From assembly GCA_025266875.1 (NCBI GenBank), contig JALLLT010000012.1, positions 682,001 to 746,000 on the forward strand: a stretch of 64,000 nt of DNA, given 5' to 3'. Both the position numbers and the translations under genes were made by a program. Source of the DNA: Fennellomyces sp. T-0311 (taxonomy: Eukaryota > Mucoromycota > Mucoromycetes > Mucorales > Lichtheimiaceae). Positions 21,686 to 33,173 of the stretch are shown here, one piece after another; position 1 is the first letter of the stretch, and each line of letters starts with the position of its first letter. Under the pieces are notes generated by a model, which was not told the origin of the DNA, did not search any database, and saw only the letters and a list, made by a program, of their open reading frames with translations.

Positions 21686-23193
21686 ATGGCATTCCCGTTC
21701 GATCTTGTCCAGCAACCAATGCCTTCCGCTTCCTCCTCCTCATCGATCGTTCTTCCCGAGCCACAAAAGACCACTCTCTGGTATGCGCGCAACTCGCCCA
21801 AAAAACCAAAAAAAAAACTTTAAAAACTCACCACGTTTTTATTGTCCATTTAGGATGGGCGAATTGGAACCTTGGATGGATGAACAGTATATTCGGCAAT
21901 TGTGGTTCAATTTGAACGAAAAGGTCATGGTCAAGGTGATCCGGGATAAGGTCACTGGGTAAGCTTGGTCTTTATTGTGTTAATATTGGCTCCTTATTGA
22001 GGTTTCTTTTTTAGTACGAGCGCCGGTTATGCTTTTGTGGACTTTGGATCAGCAAGCAATGCACAACGAGCGCTCAACGCATTCAATGGGGCATTAATCC
22101 CAAACACACATAAGCAATTTAAGCTGAATTGGGCTTCGGGCGGTGGTCTTATTGACAGACGGTATGGCAACGGTTGACTTTGCAAGCGTTTGCTAACAGA
22201 TAGGGTTCAGAGAGGACAGACAGCCTGAATATTCCATTTTCGTCGGTGATCTCAGCCCGGAGTGCACCGAAATGAGTCTCTTGGTATAACACACTGCAGT
22301 TTGTTTCCTCCATTGATACTTAACCAACCTTCTGAACAGGGCGCGTTCCAAGCCAATTATCGATCATGCAAATCAGCTAAAATCATGACGGATCCCCGTA
22401 CGGGACTTACACGCGGTTACGGCTTTGTCCGATTCACCGACCAGAACGACCAGCAACGAGCATTGATTGAAATGCAAGGTTTCATGATCGGTAGCCGACC
22501 TATCCGAGTATCCGTCGCGACTCCCAAAAACCGAATGCATGCATCACCCACACGGTCGCCCCGCCAGCAACCCATGCCATTGTTTGCCGATCCATCCAAC
22601 ACTACGGTGTTTGTGGGCGGTCTGTCGGCTCCCATTCGTGAGGATGAATTACGACAATACTTTAGTCCGTTTGGCGAGATCATGCAGGTCAAAATCCCTC
22701 CGGGCAAAGGCTGCGGTTTTGTTCAATACGCCTTGCGCCACTCGGCCGAATTGGCCATTCAACAAATGAACGGTTATCAGATTGGCAATTCGAGAATTCG
22801 TTTGTCTTGGGGTCGTTCCCAGAATGATGCCAAGCCGGTGGTTCCTATGCCTCCTGCAGTTACCATGGCGGCTGCCTTGTCTCGGTAAATAATTTTGGGA
22901 TGCATGTGAAAGAGAAACTGAAACTTTATATTTATAGATCACCAGCGTATCCGTCCCTAGGCAACTATGGTTTCTATGCGCAACAACAGCAAAAGTATCC
23001 GTTCGGAGACCTGAAGCCGCAATCGCTTCAGCAACAGCCGCCACCGCCAAAGGGGTTCTCTCGATTGGATTACAATGCCGACCCGTTGGACCTGTTGCCA
23101 GAAAACGACTTGTTTGCACCGGCCCGATCGCTGCTGGATAAGAAGTCGAGCAATGCGGCTACGTGGCGATTCAATCAGGTGTACGCTCAATAA
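21686..23193 (+). CDS. Three-RRM RNA-binding protein, Nam8/Csx1/TRSPAP type
   Basis: Six exons. Three RNA-recognition motifs follow a short Ser-rich leader (MAFPFDLVQQPMPSASSSSS). RRM1 starts TTLWMGELEPWMDEQYIRQL; RRM2 starts YSIFVGDLSPECTEMSLL and holds GYGFVRFTDQNDQQRALIEM; RRM3 is TTVFVGGLSAPIREDELRQY with PPGKGCGFVQYALRHSAELA and IRLSWGRSQ. A C-terminal Pro/Gln-rich tail ends at the TAA near 23193. The WMG-EL-EPWM opening and the VFVGGL/GCGFVQ signature of RRM3 are diagnostic of the Nam8/Ngr1/Csx1 group. Nam8 acts in U1 snRNP-dependent splicing and Csx1 in stress mRNA stability; the sequence does not decide between them. The gene starts 132 bp after the previous stop. Confidence 0.88.
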
Positions 23194-23650
23194 GCAAATC
23201 CATGCATAACACACAACACACAGCAACAAACGCATTTATATACATGATATACTTTTTTTCTTACGCAGTTCCTCCCTCCTTTCCCCGCTCTATCTTCTTT
23301 TTTCTTTTTGTGTCTGTATCGTTCTGTTTGTCTATCTCTATCTCTATCTCTCTCTATTCTTTTGTGTGTCATTTTCCTTTCGTATTGTACTTTTTTTGTT
23401 TGTGCCATCAGTATTATGTTCTATTCTTTCCCCCTCTTTTTTTGTGTTCTATCATATTATTATCATGCATGTCCTCTTCGTAATACCGTATTCTTAAAGA
23501 ACACAGCTTGATTTCCCAGTGTGGCCTTTAATCGATCGGAATTAAAAAATCTGGAGTGTTCCCGTTCCGAAGCTTTGAGTCGAATCTTTCGTCCATCTGA
23601 TTAATCTATTCGTTCTTTTTTTTCCTCTTCCTGTACAAAAAAACCGCATA
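23194..23650. other. Pyrimidine-rich intergenic region
   Basis: 457 bp of strongly C/T-rich plus strand with TCTATC repeats at about 23330-23358. It holds the 3' end of the Nam8-like gene and the CIA2 promoter. Open frames here encode only low-complexity peptides and are not genes. Confidence 0.6.
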
Positions 23651-24198
23651 ATGGCCTTGTTAAACGCAAACCCTGTAGTATATCAACCCTCGATCAGCAA
23701 CATTCGAGTAGAAACTGAGACTGATTTCGACGACGATGTGGTCGATCCCATTGATTCCGAAGAAGTTTACGAATTGCTGCGCTCCATTTCGGATCCTGAA
23801 CACCCTCTGACTCTTGAACAGCTCAATGTCACCCAATTACAACATATCACTGTCAACAACGACGAAAACCATGTTTTGGTCGAATTCACTCCCACCATTC
23901 CACATTGTTCCATGGCCACACTGATTGGTCTGTGTATTCGAGTACGACTTTTGAGAAGTCTCCCTGAGCGTTTCAAAGTATGTTGTCGTGGAGGTCGCCA
24001 TGGAGATCTATGTGTAGCTTACAATTATTTCGATAGGTGGACATCAAGGTACGCAAAGGAACCCACCAGTCGGAAAATGCGGTCAACAAGCAATTGAACG
24101 ACAAGGAGCGAGTGGCGGCGGCGTTGGAAAATAAGCATTTGTTGGAAGTGGTTAATCAGTGCCTCGCAACAGCAGGTCGAGATGCCGTAGCACATTAG
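23651..24198 (+). CDS. CIA2: Cytosolic iron-sulfur assembly factor CIA2 (CIAO2B/MIP18)
   Basis: Two exons with an intron at about 23977-24036. The DUF59/MIP18 core is complete: [40 protein letters not shown] with the reactive Cys in the [11 protein letters not shown] motif, [20 protein letters not shown] and [20 protein letters not shown]. The N-terminus is short and acidic. CIA2 forms the targeting complex with CIA1 and MMS19 that delivers 4Fe-4S clusters to cytosolic and nuclear proteins such as DNA polymerases. The closeness to animal CIAO2B over its whole length makes the call secure. The stop is TAG at 24196-24198. Confidence 0.96.
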
Positions 24199-25036
24199 CG
24201 TGTGTATTATACTTTATAAAAAAGATAGTGCGTGATGTGTGTTCATCTATGATGTGTTCCTATTTTGGTTGAAGGATGCGATAAGGATGTTCATTCTTCT
24301 CGTGTCGTAATGATATAAAGACCAATCGCTCAATTTTTTGTCTGCTTCCGATTCGTTTACAACGATTTTGGAAAATCATTTGCATTCAGCATCATATGAA
24401 AGCGGCGACTATTGGTGCACTTTTTTGTTTGAATGCATTAGGCCGCCCTCTTTGTTCAGGTGCGGGTGCGTTTTGATAGTGCCACAGGCGGCGTGGTTCT
24501 CTTTTGTCCAGGTCATTGTTGCAGCACTGTTCAAAAGTCGCAAGTGTTTCAGCATGTTTTTTTCACCAAGCGTCTTTTGGTTACTTGAGCGTAACTAAAA
24601 AGACATTTGCTTTGCCAATCTGCTTGCCCGATTGTTCCATTTGGTGTTGCGATGCTGAGCTGCTGAATGAGCGAAGAGGAAAAAGTAACAAAAATGCAAA
24701 AAATAAGGTTTTACGCTAAGGAAAACCCAAAATCTACAGCTGCAAGTGGCACGCAAAAGGTTCTTTTTTTGCTGCAAGATCAAAGCGTGCAATCATGAGC
24801 TCTTGACGACAAGCGGCACCAGACCATTTGTAACAGCCACTCGAGTGATCAACGGAGGTCATTGTAGTTTAAATATGTTGTGATGGAAACCGAATTTAGT
24901 TCGTATGTGAGAACGGTCAAGTGATTAAATCATGTCAACACATACACACAACAACGGACAGAACTTCCAAAAAAGTAGAACACGAGGCAACTCTACTTTT
25001 CGAGGCTTTTCACCCCCAAGTTTTTTTATTGCGATG
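24199..25036. other. Convergent intergenic region
   Basis: 838 bp between the 3' ends of CIA2 and the DUF1752 gene. Short open frames here lack motifs and codon bias. Nothing recognised. Confidence 0.5.
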
Positions 25037-25990
25037 CTACCAGCCATGAAAACTTTCCAGCCATCCAGTATTCGATGGATTGTTCTCTTGTGGCGGTCTT
25101 TTTGGTAATAATATAGCTTGTTGTTGTTGCTGTTGTTGTTGTTGTTTTCTTCTATTATTAGTGCTAGTGTAAAACGTAGTTTTCTGTTGGAGATGTTCCC
25201 AGAGTACGTTGCGTCTGAGGCTGTCGGAAAGTTCTTTCCGTAAATAATGATCTGGCTTGGTATTACATGAAGTGATGGTCAGCGACGATGTCGTTGCTTG
25301 TCGGTTTAGCATAGTGGAGAGTAATGATGGTTGTGGCGGTAATGGTGCAGGTTCTCGTTTTTTAAAACATCCTTCATCATCATCAGCGTGGTCAAGCAGT
25401 TCTTCGTCATCAAAAAGATCATCTTCTTCGTCTAATGATATATCGTCGTCGTCGTCCAAATCGTCCAGGTCATCGTCACAGTCGTCATCGACGACTTGAT
25501 CCTCATGAACTGGTTCAGCCGACGCCTGCTGATTGGTGTCTGTCTGTCGATCATGCGACTCGACAGTAGTCGGAGCGGTGGGGGGTTGGTGTGACCACAC
25601 GTCCTGCCCAGGTGATAATAGCGAGATAAACCGCTTAATGGATGAAGAAGTGTGGCTAGACACCGACGATGCGGACGACGAACAGGTTTGCAACGATGGT
25701 GTGGTTGGAATGTAAGAGAAATAGTCATCGAACTGCTGCCGTTGTGATTGCTGTTGCTTCTCATGATACCATAACCGCCACGACATGTTTTCCAATCGTT
25801 GGCCATTCTCTAAATGTGCCTTGCACTTGGTGAACACTAGTTATACAAGCTGTTGTCAGCAAAAAAAAGAGTCTTCTTTCTGTTTCCAGCATGTACCGTT
25901 CCACATAGCACCTAGATCGTCAACATCGTGGATCCGATCGATGGACTGAGGCGAGAGTGAGAGCATGGGCTGCTCGAATATGTGGGTCAT
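25037..25990 (-). CDS. DUF1752 (GATA/NCR-like) regulatory protein
   Basis: Two exons: 25990-25897 and 25836-25037, joined in phase 1 to give MTHIFEQPMLSLSPQS, then DVDDLGAMWNVFTKCKAHLE and RLENMSWRLWYHEKQ. The segment LGAMWNVFTKC...RLENMSWRLW is the conserved DUF1752 signature found at the N-terminus of fungal nitrogen and glucose-repression regulators such as GATA-type activators and Mks1/Rtg-like proteins. The rest is low complexity: a Ser-rich stretch, an acidic run of mostly Asp/Glu (residues about 145-190) and a poly-Gln tract near the C-terminus (codons at about 25116-25146). No GATA zinc finger is present. A nuclear co-regulator role is inferred. It is divergent from PAN3 with 256 bp between starts. 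The total is about 297 residues. Confidence 0.8.
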
Positions 25991-26246
25991 GGCGAAAGAA
26001 GACGGTATGGAAAGTGAGAAAGGGAAGAGAGAAAGAGGGGGAGGACAAAGTGCTATTCCAATTCAGTTTGTGGGGGTTATGTTTGCTGTATAGGTCACAT
26101 GTATTCTTTTCTAACCATCGACGGCGACGAAAAAAAAATCTTTTCCTCTCAGCTTAGAGGGCCAATGCATTTTGGACGAAACTCCCTTTTAGATATAGTC
26201 TGATAGAGCGCCTTTCTTCTCTTATTATTATTACTATACGATAACA
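25991..26246. promoter_or_regulatory. Bidirectional promoter, DUF1752 gene and PAN3
   Basis: 256 bp between two divergent ATGs, so both promoters must lie here. The strand is purine-rich at 25995-26050 and T-rich near the PAN3 start. No clear TATA box was seen. Confidence 0.55.
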
Positions 26247-28995
26247 ATGCAGAAGTCGCTTGCTTCACAAATTATTATTCCACCCCAATCACCTTCGGCG
26301 ATCCCAATCGTCGCTCCTTCGGAAGCTTCCCCAACGCCCGAAGCAAAACCTTCGTCGTCCAAGCCTGTCTCCAAAGGTTTTATCTCTAACCTCGTAGCAT
26401 TCTCGAACCTTCTTTGACATCTCTCTATCCCTCTCACTCTATCGTTCTTAGGCAATGCCAAGCGGCTGTGTCGGAATGTTATTATTCATGGTTTCTGTAA
26501 ATACGAAGGCAAAGGATGCGAATTCAATCATGAATCGGTTAGCTTCATTCCTACACTTTTTACGCCCAAATCTAATCTCGTCATTGCTAAATCTTGCTTT
26601 CTATTCAGAGCAACGGCAGCGTGAAGCCTTCGCCGCAAGGAAGTCCTGAGAAGTATGTCGCCTACATGGAAAAAAATAGGCAATTTTTCATTCATATTAA
26701 AGTTTGGCAGTAATTCGAAAGTACGTATCCAGTCGCCTCGATCGAATTCAGGAATGGTCTCGTCCGTCTCGGCTGAAAGCGTCAATGCTCCAGTCTTTGT
26801 TCCCAAATCGATTGGTGTACCAGGTATTTACTGTCATGGAGATAAGAGAAATCCAACTAACAATTCTTATAGTAACTACGCCGCCGAATGGTGAGTCCTT
26901 TTATATCCATTATTGGAATTGATCTGATATGCCTTTCCTCTTGCAAAAACCAGACGATAGTAGTGATACGCAGACGTAAGTCGAAGAATGGGGAAAGAGG
27001 GGGAGGACACAAGGAATTAATGTGTGTGTTTTAGAACAAATTATCTAGATGAAGGAGTGGATGCATTGGAAAAGAAGTTTGGTCATGTTGGGCTGCACAA
27101 CCACGAGGTACTGGATACCATGCGAATCGACGATACACGTATCTGAAACGAATCTAGGAATCCGTTGGATCACAACAACCGGAGTCGCCAAACCAAATGA
27201 TGCCCATGATGCAGCCCGACGCATACTACTACATGGGAGCACCAGTGTTCGCGCGTCAGCCGGTAATACAGTGCGTATTGACGCAACCACGCTCATTGTT
27301 CTTTATCGATCTATTGTTTTTGTTTTATAGCTCCAGTACCATCTATATACCTCTGGTCTCGTCCCTGTCGCTGAACCCTTATCCCATCAACGTGCGATCC
27401 AATCTTTTTTTATGCCTGATAAACTGCGCGAATCACTTACTCAGCGCAATGAAGCAACGCTGCTTTCTGCCCCAGGTCTGTTCTCCCTTTCAATTGTAAT
27501 CGCGAAGGATTAATGTTCTCTTTTTTATTATAGCGCGCGAATTGGGACTGCCCCAAGAAGTCCATGTGTACCACTCACTTTACCCATTAGAGGAGCACAA
27601 CTCTCAGAGCAGTCAATACTTTGGTCATTCTTCGAGAATATACAAAGCAGTGTCAAGTGTGGATGGGCGCACCTACACACTTGTTAGAATAGAAGGTTTC
27701 CGACTCGTAAACGAGTTGGCGATGGCGTCGGTCGAGTATTGGCGTAGAATTCGGCATTGCAATATCGTATCGATTCATGAAGCTTTTACAACTCAAACTT
27801 TCGGTGATTCATGTGAGTTTTCACTTACATATTGATATTCTGTAACTCAACATGTGTGTTAGCACTCGTTTTTGTCTATGATTATCATCCTTGTTCAGCT
27901 ACTTTGCAATCCTTGTACTTCACACCTCAAGGTCAAGCCATGATGCAAGCAGAATTGCAAGCAACCGGTATTAACTCATTGTTGATTCCTGAGACAACCC
28001 TGTGGAGCTACATCACCCAAGTTGCATCTGCTATTAAGGCTGCGCATACAGCGGGATTGGCTGTGCGTAGCATTGATCCATCGAAAATTTTGTCAACCGG
28101 CAAACACAGGTAATAACCAAAAAAAAAATGCAATCAATGCCCAAAATGGGGTGTAACGTTATTGTTTAGAATCCGCATCAATTGTGTTGCCATGCTGGAC
28201 GTATTGCAATTCGAAACTGAACAAAACATTGCACTGCAACAACAGGAAGACTTATTAGCTTTTGGCAAATTAATTGTGTCGTTAGCCTGCAATTCGACAC
28301 AATCCATCCATACGTTACCTCAATCAGTGGAGCTTCTCTCGCGATACTACTCACCTGATTTGAAGGACGTGGTTTTGTATCTTTTGAGCAAGCCAATGGC
28401 TACCAAGACTGTCGACGAGGTAATACGGATGATCGGCCCAAGGATCCTCCATGAAATCAATAGTAGTCAGTCATATGCGGATGTTTTGGAAACTGAATTG
28501 CGTCGAGAGTTGGAAAATGGTCGACTTGTTCGACTTTTATCGAAGATGGGATTCATTAATGAACGGCCCGAGTAAGTTTTCTTGGTTTTCTTGTTTAAAA
28601 GGGAAGGTAGGTATTGACAATAACCTCTGCGTAGGTTCGATATGGATCCGAGCTGGTCTGAGACCGGTGACCGGTATATCATTAAACTATTCCGAGATTA
28701 TGTATTCCATCAAGTGGATGAGAATGGACTGCCTGTGGTAAACATGGTCCATGTATTGTCGTGTCTTAATAAGGTGAGTGATAATTCCAATGGAAAGAGC
28801 TTCAATTGCATCTTTATCCGCACAATGCAATACTGAATACCCTTTCTCATTTTTTTTCACAAGCTGGATGCCGGCGTCGATGAGAGGATCGTATTGATGT
28901 CTAGAGACGAGGAATCATGTCTTATCGTCAGCTACAAGGAAGTCAAGAACTGTATTCTATCTGCGTTTAAGGATTTGACTTCTGGAAGAAAATAA
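26247..28995 (+). CDS. PAN3: PAN2-PAN3 deadenylase subunit PAN3
   Basis: Roughly twelve exons. The N-terminal exon ([17 protein letters not shown]) joins at 26376 to a CCCH zinc finger [22 protein letters not shown] disordered linker with many small exons follows ([22 protein letters not shown], and a PAM2-like region not resolved). The pseudokinase core follows: [68 protein letters not shown]-type loop [11 protein letters not shown] without the HRD motif, and [16 protein letters not shown]. The C-terminal coiled-coil/knob includes [40 protein letters not shown] and [23 protein letters not shown]3 recruits the PAN2 nuclease to poly(A) through the zinc finger and poly(A)-binding protein. The stop is TAA at 28993-28995. 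Linker exon borders are uncertain. Confidence 0.93.
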
Positions 28996-29224
28996 TAAAA
29001 AAACTGATAAAAAATAATGCGAGAACCAACATGTTGCCATAGTAACAAACCCCGAATTTTGGAGGTGGTGGCTTATTCACCACCCACTGGCTAAAAATTT
29101 TCTTGGGCGCCGGCAAACGAACTTCCTTTCTCTTTTCGTTTCTACACGTCAAAGTATCGTAAGTCCATGTTCGACCAGTCGCAAAGAAAACAAGCCAAAA
29201 ACCGACTCTATCATCGAATAGATC

Positions 29225-29786
29225 ATGAGCGCCGAATTGGTCTGGGCTTTGGTTAAGAACAACAACTCCTTCCTCGTCAAGCGCTCCGGCGTTCAGTTCT
29301 CCTCGGAACCTGGTAACTTGGCCAACTTGAACACCTTCAAGTACTCTGGTCTTGCCAACAACAAGGTATAAACCAGCGTATATAAAGGGAAAATAGGGAA
29401 CAAGGTTGTTAATTATGGGGAATTTATCATTAGACCGTTGACATTCGTGGTACTGGCCGTGGTGTCCAGGTCACCACCAAGATTGTCAAGAAGGCCAACA
29501 CTCCCGCCAAGGCCTTGAACAAGACTGTCATTACCAAGTCTCGTCGTGCTACTGCCAAGTCTGTTGCCAACTTGATCGCCAAGACCAAGTACCGTGCTGA
29601 TTTGCGCAAGGTAAAGGGTTTTTTTTAATATTTTTTTTTATGTGGTATTTAATTCATGGTAATTTTTAATAGGCTGCTCTTGCTCGCGCCTCTGCCGTCT
29701 ACTCGTCGCAGGTCCCCAAGAAGGCCAAGACCCTTCGTGCTGGTAAGGGTATCCGTGCCCAGAAGGCTGCTGCCAAGCAGGCTTAA
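29225..29786 (+). CDS. RPL28: 60S ribosomal protein eL28
   Basis: Three exons with introns at about 29366-29434 and 29611-29672. The product is about 143 residues, beginning [20 protein letters not shown] and including [40 protein letters not shown] and a Lys/Arg/Ala-rich tail. These match eukaryote-specific eL28 of the large ribosomal subunit. Codon use is strongly biased (GTC, GCC, AAG), as expected for a ribosomal protein gene, unlike most neighbours. The TAA at 29784-29786 overlaps the stop of a small convergent gene by four bases. Confidence 0.96.
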
Positions 29787-30025
29787 GATTGCTTTGAAAT
29801 AAATTGTCTTTTTGTCACGACGATCAAACGACGCCATCGAGAAAGATAATCCAATTCGCGATTCAATGCTTGATGGCATGCTTCAGCTATTTGCAAATGA
29901 ATATACACACACGCGCGCACATACACATATACTACGGAACCTCGCAATGCATGACTAGTGACAATCATACGCTCGCACAGATAGTCGAGTTCTTGTATAT
30001 CCAGTACTGGTTGGATCTTGTCCAT
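29783..30025 (-). CDS. Small two-exon hypothetical protein
   Basis: Exons 30025-29941 and 29886-29783 join in phase 1 and give exactly 62 residues: MDKIQPVLDIQELDYLCERM, IVTSHALRAEACHQALNREL and DYLSRWRRLIVVTKRQ, ending KQS. The 54 nt intron has a GT donor and a TTTGCAAATAG acceptor. The protein is charged, helical and likely forms a short coiled coil. I recognise no family. A CACTAACACTGATCCTTCAAG string directly before the ATG resembles a branch site and acceptor, so the true gene may have further 5' exons around 30100. It ends inside the eL28 stop codon region. Confidence 0.5.
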   Translation of the reverse strand: MDKIQPVLDIQELDYLCERMIVTSHALRGSVVYVYVRACVYIHLQIAEACHQALNRELDYLSRWRRLIVVTKRQFISKQS

Positions 30026-32618
30026 GCTTGAAGGATCAGTGTTAGTGTATGACGGGTGACAGAGCTGCGTTTTAAAAAAAAGTTTGCGCTCTAGCAGATT
30101 AAAAAAACCTTCGTGTTATGGAACCATTCCTAAACATTGATAAGACGCAGGATCCTATATCTAATATAAAAGCCTGTCCATTCCGGAATCTCATCGTTCT
30201 GGGCAGCTTTCCGGACTAGAATCTTGCCAACAGTTTATACCCGTTCATCCTAGTGACCCTTTCACTGTAAACCATCGTTGCGTATCTGTTGCTTTAGATC
30301 TCTCGCGATAATCGTCAGCGCGGGAGTCCTATTAATGGAACGGACTCGATAAGTGTGGCATCCCGGAAATTGCATAGTGTCTATGAACGTCTATTAGTAT
30401 TGAGGACTAGACTAGTTTTGCTACGTTATATCGCAACCCAATCCATCTCTGTTAAGGTTTACGTACATATGCGTTCCTACCAGCTTCATTTTATCCTCCA
30501 CATATTAAGACTGGGAGAATCAAATGCTAGTGCATACTTTTGGCCATAATAAGGATGGTTTTGTTGCAAAGTCTCGTGTTTCCTGTGCTTAACCCAACTC
30601 GAACCGTTCGTGGTAGTATATGTAAATTTGAGTGAAGGAGCTCCATTCATATCTTGTTCATGAAGCTTGAGAGCGGTTTGCGGAATTTGTTTCTTTGTAA
30701 AGTGAAATAAGTTTTAAAAGAAAGCGCGCCGTATCAGGATCACTCTTTTTGAACGGTGATTGGAACAAGTGCGCTGGATTATTTCATTTGTCAAAACTCG
30801 CGCATACAAGATCGTTTCTAGTTCTGAACCACAAGACCCAGTTACAGACAGCAAACCGCTGCCTTCTCAGCAGCTTGTTGATATTGATGCGTAGTTCAAC
30901 TTTATGGAGACGTAAATTTGAAGAAGCGACTACGTATCTTTCCATAGCATCAAAGAGTGAGCCATCTCACCAACCAAAAAAGACTTTATTCATTATGGAT
31001 ACGTACACTAAAGATGATGGCGTTGGTTATTCCCGACAAAGGCGGTACTACAAACAGAATAACTTGTGTCGTGAGCGTACTATTGACCTCATCTCGGCGG
31101 ATAATGGTACTCACACGTCTACTTTACCATTAAAGCGTTCATTTGATGAAATTGACGTGAAAAATCCACATGAAATGCACTTCCTCTACCCAAACTTGGC
31201 ACTGCATACACAACATTCAGATGGTTTAAATTATGTGTTTGGAACACAAGTTTCCAGAATACTGGTCACATCTGTATATCGAAATTAAGACATGTATTGG
31301 TTTCAAGTGTGTGTATTTCCAACTTCTAACGCAATGAACATTAAAATTTATTTTGGTTCGGCCGGTCCGCAAGAAGCGTTGAATAGGCTAGAGTCACCGT
31401 AATACCTTGTGTGTATCGTCTCGACCTAACATCATCTACTAGCTACAATAGATTTGCAGCACGTCGGACTGAGCAAATGCGCAATTCATAACATATATTT
31501 ACTACCCGCTCATTGTATTCACGCTGACAGATTACGATCGTAGTAGCAGACACCGACCCAACCTCTTTGGCGCCATTGGTGTTCTCATGTTAAAACATGG
31601 CAAGGATGGACGCTTACCAGAGGGTGATGGGGAGGGATTAGCTTTCTAATAACTGCTTAGCAATATGAAGGTTTTTTTTGCTGGATATCTTTTGAATGTA
31701 TTCATCAACAGAGATTGTCATCCTCATTTTGAAAAGTAACGAATCGGACAAGAATATCGGCAACTTTCAGGTGCCACCAAGTGTAGTCCCTGATAAGTGT
31801 TAGTTGCCATACCAAACATCCATCTGTTTTACTTTACGTTTTGAACCCCCTCATGCAAGTGGCATTCACACGCCGCAGGATTACCTTCCATCATCGCGCG
31901 AACAAAAAAAGCTTGCTGGCGAACAAGTATTCGTAAGCAATTAATTCTCGTCATTTAATTTAGCATTGATACTAGTTATCCGGTTGTTAAAAAGAAGTAC
32001 TATCTGCACAAGTCGACCGATGTATGTGCACATTATCTATAGTTTTCCAAATTTGATTCCTCCTGCTGTAAGTAGCCAAGCAAGCCTTTAATACGTACCA
32101 GATAATAAAAGCGACATCAAGGATTTTTCTATATGCCATATGGCATGATGTGCATTGCCGACCGCTCCATATTACATCAGTTAATAGAACATGACAGCCA
32201 TATGGCGTGGATGTTAAAGTATGGATGTTCTACTTTAGCGGGAGTGTCATTATCAATTAAAAACTGTAAATCCGAGCACAGGCGACGGTGGTGTAACAAG
32301 CAGTTCGGTACGTAATAAGCTAAGTTTGCATTAGAGGTATCAAAGAGATAAAGGTTCGCTCGTGGTATACCGAGTGTAGCCACCAGTGTCAGACTTTCAG
32401 GTAATATGTTCTGTGATGGCTATTCCATGCTGATCACTTTTGGTTTTTGCATTGGCATCCAGGGCTTTGTTTTGGTATGTGGAAATTGCAGGAGTCGTCT
32501 AAATATGGTAAAAGGCTGTATGTGTGTGAGAAAGTAATAAGAAGTAAGTGGATTTTCCCGTGGTTGAGAAAAAGGAAATGCCCGCATGACCGTACCTATT
32601 TGCTTTCGTCATGCATCC
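30026..32618. other. 2.6 kb stretch without a recognised gene
   Basis: A/T-rich sequence between the eL28 region and the NDUFA4-like gene. It contains one uninterrupted 179-codon frame (30749-31288, listed separately) and a TATAAAAG string at about 30165 with no assigned gene. No repeat family, tRNA or transposase motif was recognised. Confidence 0.45.
30749..31288 (+). CDS. Orphan ORF, 179 codons
   Basis: An uninterrupted frame from MNGDWNKCAGLFHLSKLAHT to SRILVTSVYRN. The second half (MDTYTKDDGVGYSRQRRYYK, LPLKRSFDEIDVKNPHEMHF) looks more protein-like than the first. No domain, signal peptide or membrane segment was recognised, and no introns are needed. It may be a lineage-specific gene, a fragment, or chance; a frame this long in A/T-rich DNA is mildly unlikely by chance. 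Confidence 0.22.
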   Translation: MNGDWNKCAGLFHLSKLAHTRSFLVLNHKTQLQTANRCLLSSLLILMRSSTLWRRKFEEATTYLSIASKSEPSHQPKKTLFIMDTYTKDDGVGYSRQRRYYKQNNLCRERTIDLISADNGTHTSTLPLKRSFDEIDVKNPHEMHFLYPNLALHTQHSDGLNYVFGTQVSRILVTSVYRN

Positions 32619-32626
32619 TATAAAAT
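32619..32626 (+). promoter_or_regulatory. TATA box of NDUFA4-like gene
   Basis: TATAAAAT lies 68 bp upstream of the ATG at 32694 and is followed by a strongly C/T-rich run (32661-32690) that ends just before the start codon, a common layout for highly expressed fungal genes. Confidence 0.6.
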
Positions 32627-32693
32627 GGGGTAGTCAGGATTGAAGCAGCAGCAAACTATCTTTTCCTCCCCTCTCTCTCTCGCTTTTTCCAAA

Positions 32694-33105
32694 ATGGTTG
32701 TATCTCTTGTGAAGGCTAACCCTGCTTTGGCACCTTTGTTCCTGTTTGCTGGTGCCGGATGTGTTGCTGCTGTCTCGTAAGTCTTTTTGAATATGAATAT
32801 AACAGCTGGAGTCGTTTTTACTCATTTAACCTACTTTAGGTATCCTAGTAAGTTTTATAGTTGGACGGAATGAAGCCCGTGTATTGACATTTAAATAGTG
32901 TACTTGTTGAGAACACATCCTGAGATCCTTGTTGACCGCAAGAACAACCCCACCCCATGGAATCGCGTGCAGCAACACCAAAACATCAAGGTAAACAATC
33001 TTCTCCTGAATTGAAATTCTCACACGCTAATATTCGGTTCAGTTTCTCAATGTCAAGCCTGAATTCTATGAAGCTCGCCGAAGCCTGGAGCGCCCTACAT
33101 ACTAG
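32694..33105 (+). CDS. NDUFA4/B12D-family respiratory chain subunit
   Basis: Four coding exons: 32694-32776, an 8 nt microexon 32840-32847, 32899-32990 and 33043-33105. Together they encode 81 residues with no frame conflict. The sequence MVVSLVKANPALAPLFLFAG leads into one membrane segment (AGAGCVAAVSYPMYLLR), then the family signature DRKNNPTPWNRV and IKFLNVKPEFYEA. This is the NDUFA4 (MLRQ)/B12D family, a single-span inner-membrane protein associated with cytochrome c oxidase or complex I. The microexon (GTATCCTA) completes the VSYPMYL segment inside the membrane helix, and skipping it would break the frame. The gene sits 68 bp upstream of alternative oxidase. Confidence 0.9.
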
Positions 33106-33173
33106 AGCCATCATTACGTGTGTGTGATGAAATAATAAAGATTTTCGGAAACTTTTTCTTTTTTTTTTACATT

